From the NCBI GenBank assembly GCA_045591175.1, contig JAZNSI010000017.1:1-8099 (forward strand): a stretch of 8,099 nt of DNA, read 5' to 3'. Within the stretch, counting starts at the first letter, position 1; every line of letters starts with the position of its first letter. Below the pieces are notes generated by a model, which made no database searches, had not been told where the DNA came from, and saw only the letters and a program-made list of their open reading frames with translations. Source of the DNA: UBA11524 sp045591175 (lineage in GTDB: Bacteria; Bacillota; Clostridia; Christensenellales; Aristaeellaceae). The position numbers and the translations under genes were made by a program. Positions 1-5,045 of the stretch are shown here, in pieces.

Positions 1-70
1 TGCTGTTCAGCAGGGCCATGTAGCTATCCAGATCACGCAGAACACGTTTCTGATAATTCTTCAGTTCCAT
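1..70 (-). CDS. res: Type III restriction enzyme Res subunit, N-terminal fragment (cut by window edge)
   Basis: Only the first 23 codons are visible, reading MELKNYQKRVLRDLDSYMALL and running off the left edge. The start is firm: ATG at 70 is preceded by a strong AAGGAGG. It begins 11 nt after the end of the Mod methyltransferase, so the two are co-transcribed. The short N-terminus, with a charged 'LKxYQxxVLxxLxxY' pattern, is like the opening of type III Res proteins, which are SF2 helicases fused to a PD-(D/E)xK nuclease and work in a complex with Mod. Gene order mod then res is usual for type III systems. The identity rests mainly on this position; the catalytic motifs lie outside the window, so whether the gene is intact cannot be judged. 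An alternative is some other helicase partnered with an orphan-like Mod. Confidence 0.72.
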   Translation of the reverse strand, partial: MELKNYQKRVLRDLDSYMALLNS

Positions 71-75
71 GCTTA

Positions 76-84
76 CCCTCCTTA
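76..84 (-). promoter_or_regulatory. Ribosome binding site of res, containing the mod stop codon
   Basis: The minus strand reads TAAGGAGGG, followed by TAAGC and then the ATG at 70. The first three bases are the TAA stop of mod, so the terminating ribosome sits directly on the Shine-Dalgarno sequence of res. This is a layout for translational coupling, which would keep Res synthesis tied to prior Mod synthesis. Confidence 0.85.
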
Positions 85-1638
85 CAGCAGCGCAATATCG
101 CGCGGAATCTTCTTAAAGGTGATGTGGAAGCGTTCCATATCTTCCGGACTGAGTGCATTAACATCGGCATAGATCAGGTATCCTTCTGCCTTTGTCTGGA
201 TCGTTCGGAGGAAGGAACGGTTGAGAGTTGTCAACTGATCGGACTCGTAATAGAAGTAGTATGCGTGATGGTCATGGACACCAAGCAGATACTTCTCCGT
301 ATCGGAGGGAGCCGGAAGCGCTGCTTTCGTTTCAGTGTAGAACACATACTCACGGATCTTCTCAACCGGCACATTGGGATTGAGAAGGCCATCTGTCAGC
401 AGTGGTTCACCCAACTCGTAGAAGCTGAAGCCACCTTCTGTACCTTCAACAGCCTTCTTGCCTTCGCCGTAACCAGAGATGACACGCTTTACACGTTCAG
501 CTGTGATATTGTCAGCATAGTCCATCATCTCAACAAGAATGAAACGGCGATGACCGCCATCTTGCTTGTTCATGTTCAAGACGGCATGGGCGGTGGTGCC
601 AGAACCTGCGAAGGAATCGAGAATGATTGAATCTGGTTCGGTTGCCTGTTCAAGCAACTCTTGGAGCAATCCAGAATTCTTCGGAAAATCAAAGCGTACT
701 TCTCCCCAAATTTCCATCTGTTCACGATTGCCATCGCGAGTATAGAATTCATCACCCACAATTGACGAGTATCCTGTGAACTCCGTTTCAAGTTCAGAGA
801 GAAACTGTTTTTTTCGAGGACGGCCAGATGGGCTTTCAGGCCAGATGATTCGACCTTCATCAATGAGTCTGCTCATTGTTTTGCGATCATATCGCCAACC
901 TTTTGTCGGGCGTCCATAATTGATACCTGTAGCTGGATCAATGAGATCATAATGCAGATTCGGTCTTGCTTCTGCAGTGGCTAATCCTGCCATATTGGCA
1001 CTTGCCCAAGGTCCGCGCGGATCATTATCCGGGTTTGAATACTGGTCGGTTTTACGAAGACAACCACGAAGTTTGCGACCATAACACAGAATATATTCAT
1101 GGTCAATTGAGACATTTGTGACATTTCGGTTGTCTTTATTCTGACGGCTTTTCCAAATCAGTTGGGCGATGAAATTGTTTTTGCCAAATATCTCATCCAT
1201 TACCAAGCGAAGATAGGTAACTTCAATATCATCAATACTAACGAAGATTACGCCATCATCGGATAGAAGTTTTTGAAGAAGCTTGAGGCGGGGATACATC
1301 ATGCACAACCACTTATCATGGCGGCTTAGATCCTCACCTTCACGCCCCACGACTTCACCAAGCCACTTTCTAACTTTCGGGTCATTCACGTTGTCGTTGT
1401 AGACCCATCCTTCATTGCCGGTGTTGTAGGGAGGATCAATATAGATGCACTTCACCCGCCCCTCAAACTGAGGAAGCAGAGCTTTCAGCGCATCCAGATT
1501 GTCACCATGAATGATCATGTTGCCGCCATCATCCTGCCCCTCGGAGGCATAGGTGTACTGCTTCTCTAAAGTGCGGAAGGGTACATCCAGATGATGGTTG
1601 ACCACTTTCTCTTTTCCGATCCATTGCAGGGTAGGCAT
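82..1638 (-). CDS. mod: Type III restriction-modification DNA methyltransferase (Mod subunit)
   Basis: Transfers a methyl group from S-adenosylmethionine to adenine in an asymmetric recognition site. In type III systems Mod also gives the whole complex its sequence specificity. The 518-aa protein shows the beta-class motif order: catalytic motif IV DPPYNTG at residues 68-74 first, a variable target-recognition region at roughly 160-310, then motif X (PKNSGLLQELL, about 319-329) and the SAM-binding motif I DSFAGSGTT at 341-349, followed by FILVE at 366-370. The segment KLLSDDGVIFVSIDDIEVTYL (about 123-143) is typical of Mod. The length is slightly below the common 550-680 aa, but no key motif is missing. 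The ATG at 1638 has AGGAGG seven bases upstream. The stop overlaps the res ribosome binding site. G+C dips to about 38% at 1021-1260 (hand count). An N4-cytosine target cannot be excluded from the motif alone. Confidence 0.93.
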   Translation of the reverse strand: MPTLQWIGKEKVVNHHLDVPFRTLEKQYTYASEGQDDGGNMIIHGDNLDALKALLPQFEGRVKCIYIDPPYNTGNEGWVYNDNVNDPKVRKWLGEVVGREGEDLSRHDKWLCMMYPRLKLLQKLLSDDGVIFVSIDDIEVTYLRLVMDEIFGKNNFIAQLIWKSRQNKDNRNVTNVSIDHEYILCYGRKLRGCLRKTDQYSNPDNDPRGPWASANMAGLATAEARPNLHYDLIDPATGINYGRPTKGWRYDRKTMSRLIDEGRIIWPESPSGRPRKKQFLSELETEFTGYSSIVGDEFYTRDGNREQMEIWGEVRFDFPKNSGLLQELLEQATEPDSIILDSFAGSGTTAHAVLNMNKQDGGHRRFILVEMMDYADNITAERVKRVISGYGEGKKAVEGTEGGFSFYELGEPLLTDGLLNPNVPVEKIREYVFYTETKAALPAPSDTEKYLLGVHDHHAYYFYYESDQLTTLNRSFLRTIQTKAEGYLIYADVNALSPEDMERFHITFKKIPRDIALL

Positions 1639-1656
1639 ATGGTTTCCTCCTGTATC

Positions 1657-1676
1657 ATTGTGGTGTGCAGCACAAT
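1657..1676. promoter_or_regulatory. Dyad in the mod leader (possible operator or RNA hairpin)
   Basis: ATTGTG and CACAAT form a 6-bp inverted repeat separated by 8 bases, and the spacer sequence also has symmetry (GTGC/GCAC around one base on the minus strand). It lies about 40-60 bases downstream of the predicted transcription start and about 20 bases before the mod start codon. It could bind a repressor or fold in the mRNA close to the ribosome binding site. No regulator gene is visible in the window, so the role is inference. Confidence 0.35.
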
Positions 1677-1720
1677 CATGCGTGTCAAATCGTTTTGCAG
1701 ATAGGGTTTCTTAGCATTTA

Positions 1721-1750
1721 AGTATACCATTCAACCTGTTGCTGCGTCAA
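1721..1750 (-). promoter_or_regulatory. Sigma-A-type promoter of the mod-res operon
   Basis: On the minus strand TTGACG (1750-1745) is followed by an 18-base spacer and TATACT (1726-1721). The bases just before the -10 box are ATGG, giving an extended -10 (TGnTATACT). The expected start of transcription is near 1714, leaving a leader of about 75 nt before the mod ATG at 1638. It lies well past the terminator at 2019-2067, so the restriction-modification operon appears to be transcribed independently of the relaxase genes. Confidence 0.75.
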
Positions 1751-1753
1751 GTT

Positions 1754-1763
1754 TTGCTTGTTG
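1754..1763 (+). repeat. Direct repeat copy 1, TTGCTTGTTG
   Basis: An exact 10-base match to the copy at 1900-1909 in the same orientation. The core TTGCTTG also occurs inverted at 1868-1874. This copy lies directly upstream of the -35 box of the mod promoter (1745-1750). Three copies of one 7-base core within about 155 bases suggest a protein binding word, though the number is small. Confidence 0.6.
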
Positions 1764-1867
1764 CCCACTGCTCCATCGGTAGGGAACGAAGAAGGACGGA
1801 GCGCAGTTGATACGGCATAGTTGAGTACGCCCGAAAGCTGAGGGCGAGCCGGGGACAAAACTACTGG

Positions 1868-1906
1868 CAAGCAAGGCATATGGTGCCCCATAATGCAAAT
1901 TGCTTG
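1868..1906. repeat. Long imperfect inverted repeat (hairpin)
   Basis: The outer arms CAAGCAA (1868-1874) and TTGCTTG (1900-1906) are perfect complements. Inside them, GCATATGG (1876-1883) pairs with CCATAATGC (1888-1896), allowing one bulged A. The apex is the four bases TGCC, and a small internal loop (one base against three) separates the two stems. The total is about 15 base pairs. No T-run follows on either strand, so it is not a terminator. It is the strongest candidate oriT or protein-binding hairpin in the window. Confidence 0.7.
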
Positions 1907-1909
1907 TTG
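1900..1909 (+). repeat. Direct repeat copy 2, TTGCTTGTTG
   Basis: An identical 10-base copy of the word at 1754-1763. It also forms the right arm of the hairpin at 1868-1906, so the direct and inverted repeats share the same core. Confidence 0.6.
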
Positions 1910-1918
1910 GTGGAGTAT

Positions 1919-1933
1919 CCCCCAATCCCCCCC
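1919..1933 (-). other. Paired G-tract GGGGGGGATTGGGGG
   Basis: The minus strand carries seven Gs, ATT, then five Gs. Two tracts alone do not make a full intramolecular G-quadruplex, although GGGG occurs further along the same strand near 1886-1889 and CCCCGG near 1856. Homopolymer runs like this can vary in length between clones. It is non-coding here. Confidence 0.5.
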
Positions 1934-1937
1934 AGAA

Positions 1938-1956
1938 CGCATGAATAGATCATGCG
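1938..1956. repeat. Perfect 7-bp hairpin
   Basis: CGCATGA (1938-1944) and TCATGCG (1950-1956) are exact complements around the five-base loop ATAGA. No T-run follows, so it is unlikely to be a terminator. It lies between the G-tract and the relaxase terminator and belongs to the hairpin cluster considered as a possible origin of transfer. Confidence 0.6.
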
Positions 1957-1999
1957 GCTACGCACCTAACGGCGCTTATTCCGGTACATTCGTCCCGGA

Positions 2000-2086
2000 G
2001 AGCAAACAAAAACTCCATAAAAAAGGACACGCAACAGAGCGAGTTTCACTTCGCTTTGCTGCGTGTCAGTTTGTTTTGGTTTGCTC
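2000..2086. repeat. Outer inverted repeat bracketing the terminator
   Basis: GAGCAAAC (2000-2007) and GTTTGCTC (2079-2086) are exact complements. Further AAAAC/GTTTT pairing is possible on the inner side with one bulged base. The right arm overlaps the last bases of the relaxase gene, including part of its stop codon. The RNA could thus fold into one large structure with the terminator inside. Confidence 0.6.
2019..2067 (-). terminator. Strong intrinsic terminator of the relaxase transcript
   Basis: On the minus strand the arms start with GACACGCA and end with TGCGTGTC. With one G-T wobble and one mismatch the stem extends through GCA and then AGCGA/TCGCT, about 16 pairs around a loop of roughly eight to ten bases. 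It is followed by C and six Ts (2024-2019). It begins 17 bases after the relaxase stop codon. It separates mobilization genes from the mod-res operon. Confidence 0.92.
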
Positions 2087-3467
2087 ATCGTTGAGCAGAA
2101 CGATCAGGTCGTTGCTGCTCCTGCTGCTGGGCAGCAAGCTCACGAAGGAGATCAACCCGCCGCTGAACGAGGGCGATCTGGTTCAGGTTGCGTCGCAACT
2201 GCTGCATTTTTGCATAGTCCTTTTTCTTTTGTTCCAGGATCGTGGAGTATTCAATCTGCAGCATCTTGGATGTAGGGAGTTTCTTTACACCCAGCTCGTC
2301 AAAGGCTTTCTTTGCTGCTTTGTGCAGGAGGATGTCTCCCTCATGCTCTGCAAGAAACTTCTTGGAATAGCCGGATTTACGATAGGCAGTATACACATCG
2401 CGCGTCTTGATGTAGTTGAGAATGTGTGTCCTCAACACTGCAATCGCACTCAATCGTGCTTCTGCGGCTTTCACCTTTTCGTTGAGCTGGTGGATTTGAT
2501 TCACCTGATCCTCTACCGCTGTGCGAAGAAGATCATACTGGAAGAGGTTGTTGTCTTCCAGATAGTTGATGGTATTTGCAACCTCTTTTGCGGTCATTAC
2601 CTTCGACCAGATACTCGGATTCTGTGCAATGATCTTGATCTCAAGAACAAGATCTTCTTTCACAACAGCCTGACGTCGAGGGGTATGCTTGCGTGAACCA
2701 GACAGTACAGCGCGTAATACAGGCTCGCTGTATTCTTCGCCCAAGGTATCCATTCGCTTGAACCGCGCCTGCCCAGGTGGACGGATACTGATGCTCTTGC
2801 CACGTTTCACATCGCAGCCAGCAGCAACCAGAAGTGCCAGTAATTCATCCAGATCGCGCGGCTTCTTTGCGATTGCATCGTCAATCAGCTGCCGGATCAC
2901 ATCACGTTGCGTAACGCGGGCAGGATAACCCTGCCACTTATTGTAGCTCTTTCCGTGTGCCTTGGGAGCTTCTACTATGGAGTATCCGTTCTCGATACAG
3001 ATCAGGTCATTGAGCCGTCGGACGGCCCGCGCTGAGCCGATGAAGTTACGGAACTTACGGTCACACTCCAGCGTTACCGCATTGAAAATGATGTGGTTAT
3101 GGATGTGCTTCTTGTCTGTATGGGTGGCAACAATGAAAGCCTGATTACCATGCGTGAATCGTTTTGCAAGCTCATAGCCAAGTCGGTTCGCCTCTTCGGG
3201 CGTGATCTCACCAGGGCGAAAGGACTGACGAAGATGATAAGCAACTATGTCATCTTTACCTCGATACCGTCCCGTTCGTTCAAGATATTCTCTCTTTGCA
3301 AGAAGAAACTCGGCGTCTGCGGTGTGCGGATCGCAGGCATATCCGGTGATCAGTTCTCCCTGTTCTGTTTTACCAGGATTGATCGTGTATGCGATTACTT
3401 TGCGAATGGCTGTGCCGGATGATCGCCTTTCACCAACATGCAGCGGGATAATCCGTGTCGTTGCCAC
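2085..3467 (-). CDS. MOBP-type conjugative relaxase (MobA/VirD2-like mobilization nuclease)
   Basis: Nicks the transfer strand at oriT, stays covalently bound to its 5' end and pilots it into the recipient. The 460-aa protein has an N-terminal relaxase domain (about 1-180) with a candidate catalytic tyrosine at Y27 (VIAYTINPGKT) and the metal-binding three-histidine motif HTDKKHIHNH at 116-125. HLRQSFRPGEITPEEANRLG (78-97) and GKSYNKW (172-178) are typical of the relaxases in clostridial ICEs. The C-terminal half is charged and helical, with likely coiled coils near 315-345 and 405-450, ending in a Q-rich tail. I chose the GTG at 3467, because GGGAGGTG lies five bases upstream and the protein then opens MATTRIIPLH as in relatives. 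The in-frame ATG at 3503 lies inside a terminator hairpin. An intrinsic terminator precedes the gene and another follows it. The assignment of Y27 is by position, not proven. Confidence 0.93.
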   Translation of the reverse strand: MATTRIIPLHVGERRSSGTAIRKVIAYTINPGKTEQGELITGYACDPHTADAEFLLAKREYLERTGRYRGKDDIVAYHLRQSFRPGEITPEEANRLGYELAKRFTHGNQAFIVATHTDKKHIHNHIIFNAVTLECDRKFRNFIGSARAVRRLNDLICIENGYSIVEAPKAHGKSYNKWQGYPARVTQRDVIRQLIDDAIAKKPRDLDELLALLVAAGCDVKRGKSISIRPPGQARFKRMDTLGEEYSEPVLRAVLSGSRKHTPRRQAVVKEDLVLEIKIIAQNPSIWSKVMTAKEVANTINYLEDNNLFQYDLLRTAVEDQVNQIHQLNEKVKAAEARLSAIAVLRTHILNYIKTRDVYTAYRKSGYSKKFLAEHEGDILLHKAAKKAFDELGVKKLPTSKMLQIEYSTILEQKKKDYAKMQQLRRNLNQIALVQRRVDLLRELAAQQQEQQRPDRSAQR

Positions 3468-3483
3468 TGTTTCACCTCCCTTC

Positions 3484-3517
3484 AAAAAGAGGACGGCCTG
3501 CACACGGCAGACCGTCC
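3484..3517 (-). terminator. Intrinsic terminator/attenuator just upstream of the relaxase
   Basis: On the minus strand GGACGGTCTGC (3517-3507) pairs with GCAGGCCGTCC (3501-3491) along 11 positions (one T-G wobble) around a five-base loop. It is followed by TCTTTTTG. It starts 10 bases after the stop of the small membrane protein and ends only a few bases before the relaxase Shine-Dalgarno (3480-3473). No other promoter is evident between it and the relaxase start, so it would act on transcripts that must read through to express the relaxase. Confidence 0.85.
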
Positions 3518-3527
3518 ATTGTCATGT

Positions 3528-3827
3528 TTAGAATACCAGACGCCACACAAATCCTCGCAGATTGTCCACGCCTTTCCAGCAGCATTCAGCGATCCACGGG
3601 AGCCCGAAGGGGCTTACAGCCCACGCAATGCCCACCATGATGAAGCCGTTTTGCCAGTTCCCGGAGAGGAACAGCAGCAGCGCAAGGAACATAAACAGCG
3701 AAGATACGATGGACAGAACACTCTTGGAAAGAGCGAGGAACACACCCAGCACAAAGGTTAAAGCGGTTATCACAAGCATCACAGGTGCCAGCAGAATCTT
3801 CAGCAGAAAGCGGATCACGATCATCAT
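3528..3827 (-). CDS. Small membrane protein, CD1845-like, of ICE mobilization region
   Basis: A 99-aa, strongly hydrophobic protein of unknown function. Three probable membrane segments lie at about residues 3-31, 37-55 and 60-80. The SPFGLPW motif lies near the end of the third, followed by a short C-terminal stretch with the charged residues KGVDNLRGF. This layout and the SPFGLP signature match the CD1845-family proteins encoded between MobC and the relaxase in clostridial conjugative elements. Position suggests a link to mobilization or to the mating channel, but no role is established. The sequence reads TTG ATG ATG after AGGAGG (3838-3833). TTG at 3830 is only two bases from the Shine-Dalgarno, so ATG at 3827 (spacing 5) or 3824 (spacing 8) is the likelier start. 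It has its own promoter upstream and a terminator downstream. Confidence 0.8.
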   Translation of the reverse strand: MMIVIRFLLKILLAPVMLVITALTFVLGVFLALSKSVLSIVSSLFMFLALLLFLSGNWQNGFIMVGIAWAVSPFGLPWIAECCWKGVDNLRGFVWRLVF

Positions 3828-3859
3828 CAAGTCCTCCTTTCGTGTATCCCTTCACTAAC

Positions 3860-3888
3860 ATTATCCTCTCTTTCAGAGGAAAGTGCAA
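3860..3888 (-). promoter_or_regulatory. Promoter with internal dyad, upstream of the CD1845-like gene and relaxase
   Basis: The minus strand has TTGCAC (3888-3883), a spacer of exactly 17 bases, and GATAAT (3865-3860), which matches the -10 consensus at five of six positions. The -35 box is weak beyond TTG. The spacer contains the dyad CCTCT-ctttc-AGAGG (plus strand, 3865-3879), which touches the first base of the -10 box, so a bound repressor could cover the promoter. It begins 12 bases after the mobC stop. Start of transcription is expected near 3853, with a leader of about 25 nt. Confidence 0.55.
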
Positions 3889-3900
3889 GGATGCGACGAT

Positions 3901-4242
3901 TCAGATCTCGCCCAACCGGATCAGCAGTTTTCGCAGACCCTCCCATATCTGCTCCTGCTGTTCCTGAATCTCTGACAGCTCCGACTGATACATATTGCCG
4001 CCCTCGTTGAGACGCTTTGCAATCTGATTTGTGTTGTTACCCATGTAGCGCATGAGTGACACCAGCTCCTTCAACTCCGGAATATCCAGCTTGAGAACCA
4101 TACCGTCTATGGCCATTTTCCTGAGATATGCGCCGCGATTATCTGTGGGAATCTGCTTCATTCTGTTCTTGATCATATCCAACTCAGCGGGTGTTACCCA
4201 GAACCGGACAAGGATATCACGCTTTCGGTTTGCATTGCTCAT
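3901..4242 (-). CDS. mobC: Relaxosome accessory protein MobC
   Basis: A small DNA-binding protein that helps load and position the relaxase at oriT. The 113-aa sequence has an N-terminal ribbon-helix-helix-like part: a strand RDILVRFWVTPAE (8-20) followed by helices through about residue 50. The family hallmark MRYMGNNTNQIAKRLNEGG lies at 64-82, followed by a helical, glutamine/glutamate-rich C-terminal stretch (about 85-110). Its length is normal for the family. ATG at 4242 overlaps the stop of the preceding gene (ATGA), so translation is probably coupled; the Shine-Dalgarno itself (GGAAGGA, rather far upstream) is weak. It is the last gene of the helicase-DUF3848/3849-mobC run before the promoter at 3860-3888. 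Confidence 0.9.
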   Translation of the reverse strand: MSNANRKRDILVRFWVTPAELDMIKNRMKQIPTDNRGAYLRKMAIDGMVLKLDIPELKELVSLMRYMGNNTNQIAKRLNEGGNMYQSELSEIQEQQEQIWEGLRKLLIRLGEI

Positions 4243-5045
4243 CGCTCTGCATCCTTCCGTATCGGCGTCTTCTTTCCAGAAGGAACACCGGCAATCTTCA
4301 GCTGCTCTTTCACGGAAGGACGATCCTGTTCTCGTTCCTGCTTCCGTGCCTGAGACATGAACAGATTGACCAGTCCAGGGTGAGCATACCCCACCACATA
4401 GGCGGTCGTGCGATCTACTCCACGGACATCCTTATCATCAGGTACGAAGATCGTGGACGCCCACTTCTTGTTATCATCGCTGATGCGAGGATCACGGTCT
4501 TTGTACCGGGCAGTAGCAGCCAGCACCATGAGGGTACGGTCAAACCCAAACCGATCAACGACCTGTTTGACGGCTGCGGAGTTAAGACGGTTGTCGCTGT
4601 AATGCTCCCGAATGGCAGCATCAATGGCCTTGCTGCAATCAACATTCGCCTGATACGACGCCCGGTATACAGGCAGCTCATCGTGCTCACGCGCATAGGC
4701 AGCAGAGTGCGGATAGATCGGCAGGCCGGTCATCTGCTGAGCTTCCAGGGTATCCTTGGCACACTGCTCCACACAATCCCAGACATGCTCCATGTGGGGC
4801 GAATCAGTATGCTCCAGCTTGCTGAAGATCGCTGCAAGGGGCTTATCCATATCCAGCAGAACAGACGCATATCGGTCAGAAAGATCGTTGTACTCAAGGC
4901 TCAGCAGGATGTCCTCACGCATGACATAATCATAGGCGTGTCGCAGAATCTCTTCGGGCGTCTGCTCCAGCAACCATGATCTGAATTCATCCTGTTCTGC
5001 AAACATCTTCTTGTACAATGCCGTATTCAGTTCTTCATTGGTCAT
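4239..5045 (-). CDS. DUF3848-DUF3849 two-domain protein of conjugative elements
   Basis: A 268-aa protein of unknown biochemical function, with no signal peptide or membrane segment, so probably cytoplasmic. Residues 1 to about 95 (opening with MTNEELNTALYKKMFAEQ and including the segment TPEEILRHAYDYVMREDILL) fit DUF3848. Residues about 108-235 (LPVYRASYQANVDCSKAIDAA, ISDDNKKWA, VPDDKDVRG, AHPGLVNLF) fit DUF3849. A basic tail follows. Both domains are known mainly from Firmicute ICEs, as separate genes or fused to large methylase/helicase proteins. The start overlaps the stop of the helicase gene by one base (TAATG) with GGAGG a few bases upstream, and its stop overlaps the mobC start, so the three are translated as a coupled unit. 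This suggests a role beside the helicase in handling transferred DNA, perhaps antirestriction; that is inference. Confidence 0.85.
   Translation of the reverse strand: MTNEELNTALYKKMFAEQDEFRSWLLEQTPEEILRHAYDYVMREDILLSLEYNDLSDRYASVLLDMDKPLAAIFSKLEHTDSPHMEHVWDCVEQCAKDTLEAQQMTGLPIYPHSAAYAREHDELPVYRASYQANVDCSKAIDAAIREHYSDNRLNSAAVKQVVDRFGFDRTLMVLAATARYKDRDPRISDDNKKWASTIFVPDDKDVRGVDRTTAYVVGYAHPGLVNLFMSQARKQEREQDRPSVKEQLKIAGVPSGKKTPIRKDAER

Larger units (their letters stand above)
1751..2018. other. Structured non-coding region between relaxase terminator and mod promoter (candidate oriT or regulatory region)
   Basis: About 270 bases with no credible gene. Apparent small ORFs have no good ribosome binding site and cross the hairpins. 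The region holds a long imperfect hairpin (1868-1906), a perfect 7-bp hairpin (1938-1956), a smaller hairpin (1981-1998, CCGG-AC/GT-CCGG arms around ATTC), two copies of TTGCTTGTTG and a paired G-tract. Clustered inverted repeats beside a relaxase gene are what an origin of transfer looks like, and oriT usually lies next to its relaxase gene. However, no nick site could be recognised, and a transcription-control or recombination role is equally open. Confidence 0.4.

Noticed and set aside
1650..1688. Second promoter for mod based on a perfect TTGACA at 1688-1683
   Set aside because: No acceptable -10 box is found 16-18 bases downstream; the nearest A/T-rich hexamer is about 23 bases away.
1919..1933. 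G-quadruplex on the minus strand
   Set aside because: Only two long G-tracts are adjacent; four would be needed for a simple intramolecular quadruplex, so it is reported only as a G-tract pair.
1718..1942. A 74-aa minus-strand reading frame covering the intergenic region
   Set aside because: No convincing ribosome binding site, odd composition, and it spans the long hairpin, the G-tract and the -10 box of the mod promoter. The region is better explained as non-coding.
1893..2696. A 267-aa plus-strand reading frame
   Set aside because: It lies opposite the relaxase gene for most of its length and crosses the terminator; its sequence has the cysteine/leucine-rich look of an antisense shadow.
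3468..3503. N-terminal extension of the relaxase to the ATG at 3503
   Set aside because: That ATG lies within the stem-loop at 3484-3517 and has no Shine-Dalgarno; the GTG at 3467 has GGGAGGTG at good spacing and gives the usual N-terminus.
3586..3888. Alternative minus-strand frame with a TTG start over the small membrane protein
   Set aside because: It would start inside the -35 box of the promoter at 3860-3888, and lacks the hydrophobic pattern and SPFGLP signature seen in the overlapping frame.
4191..4979. A 262-aa plus-strand reading frame
   Set aside because: It is antisense to the DUF3848-DUF3849 gene, whose family match and coupled overlaps on both sides are strong.
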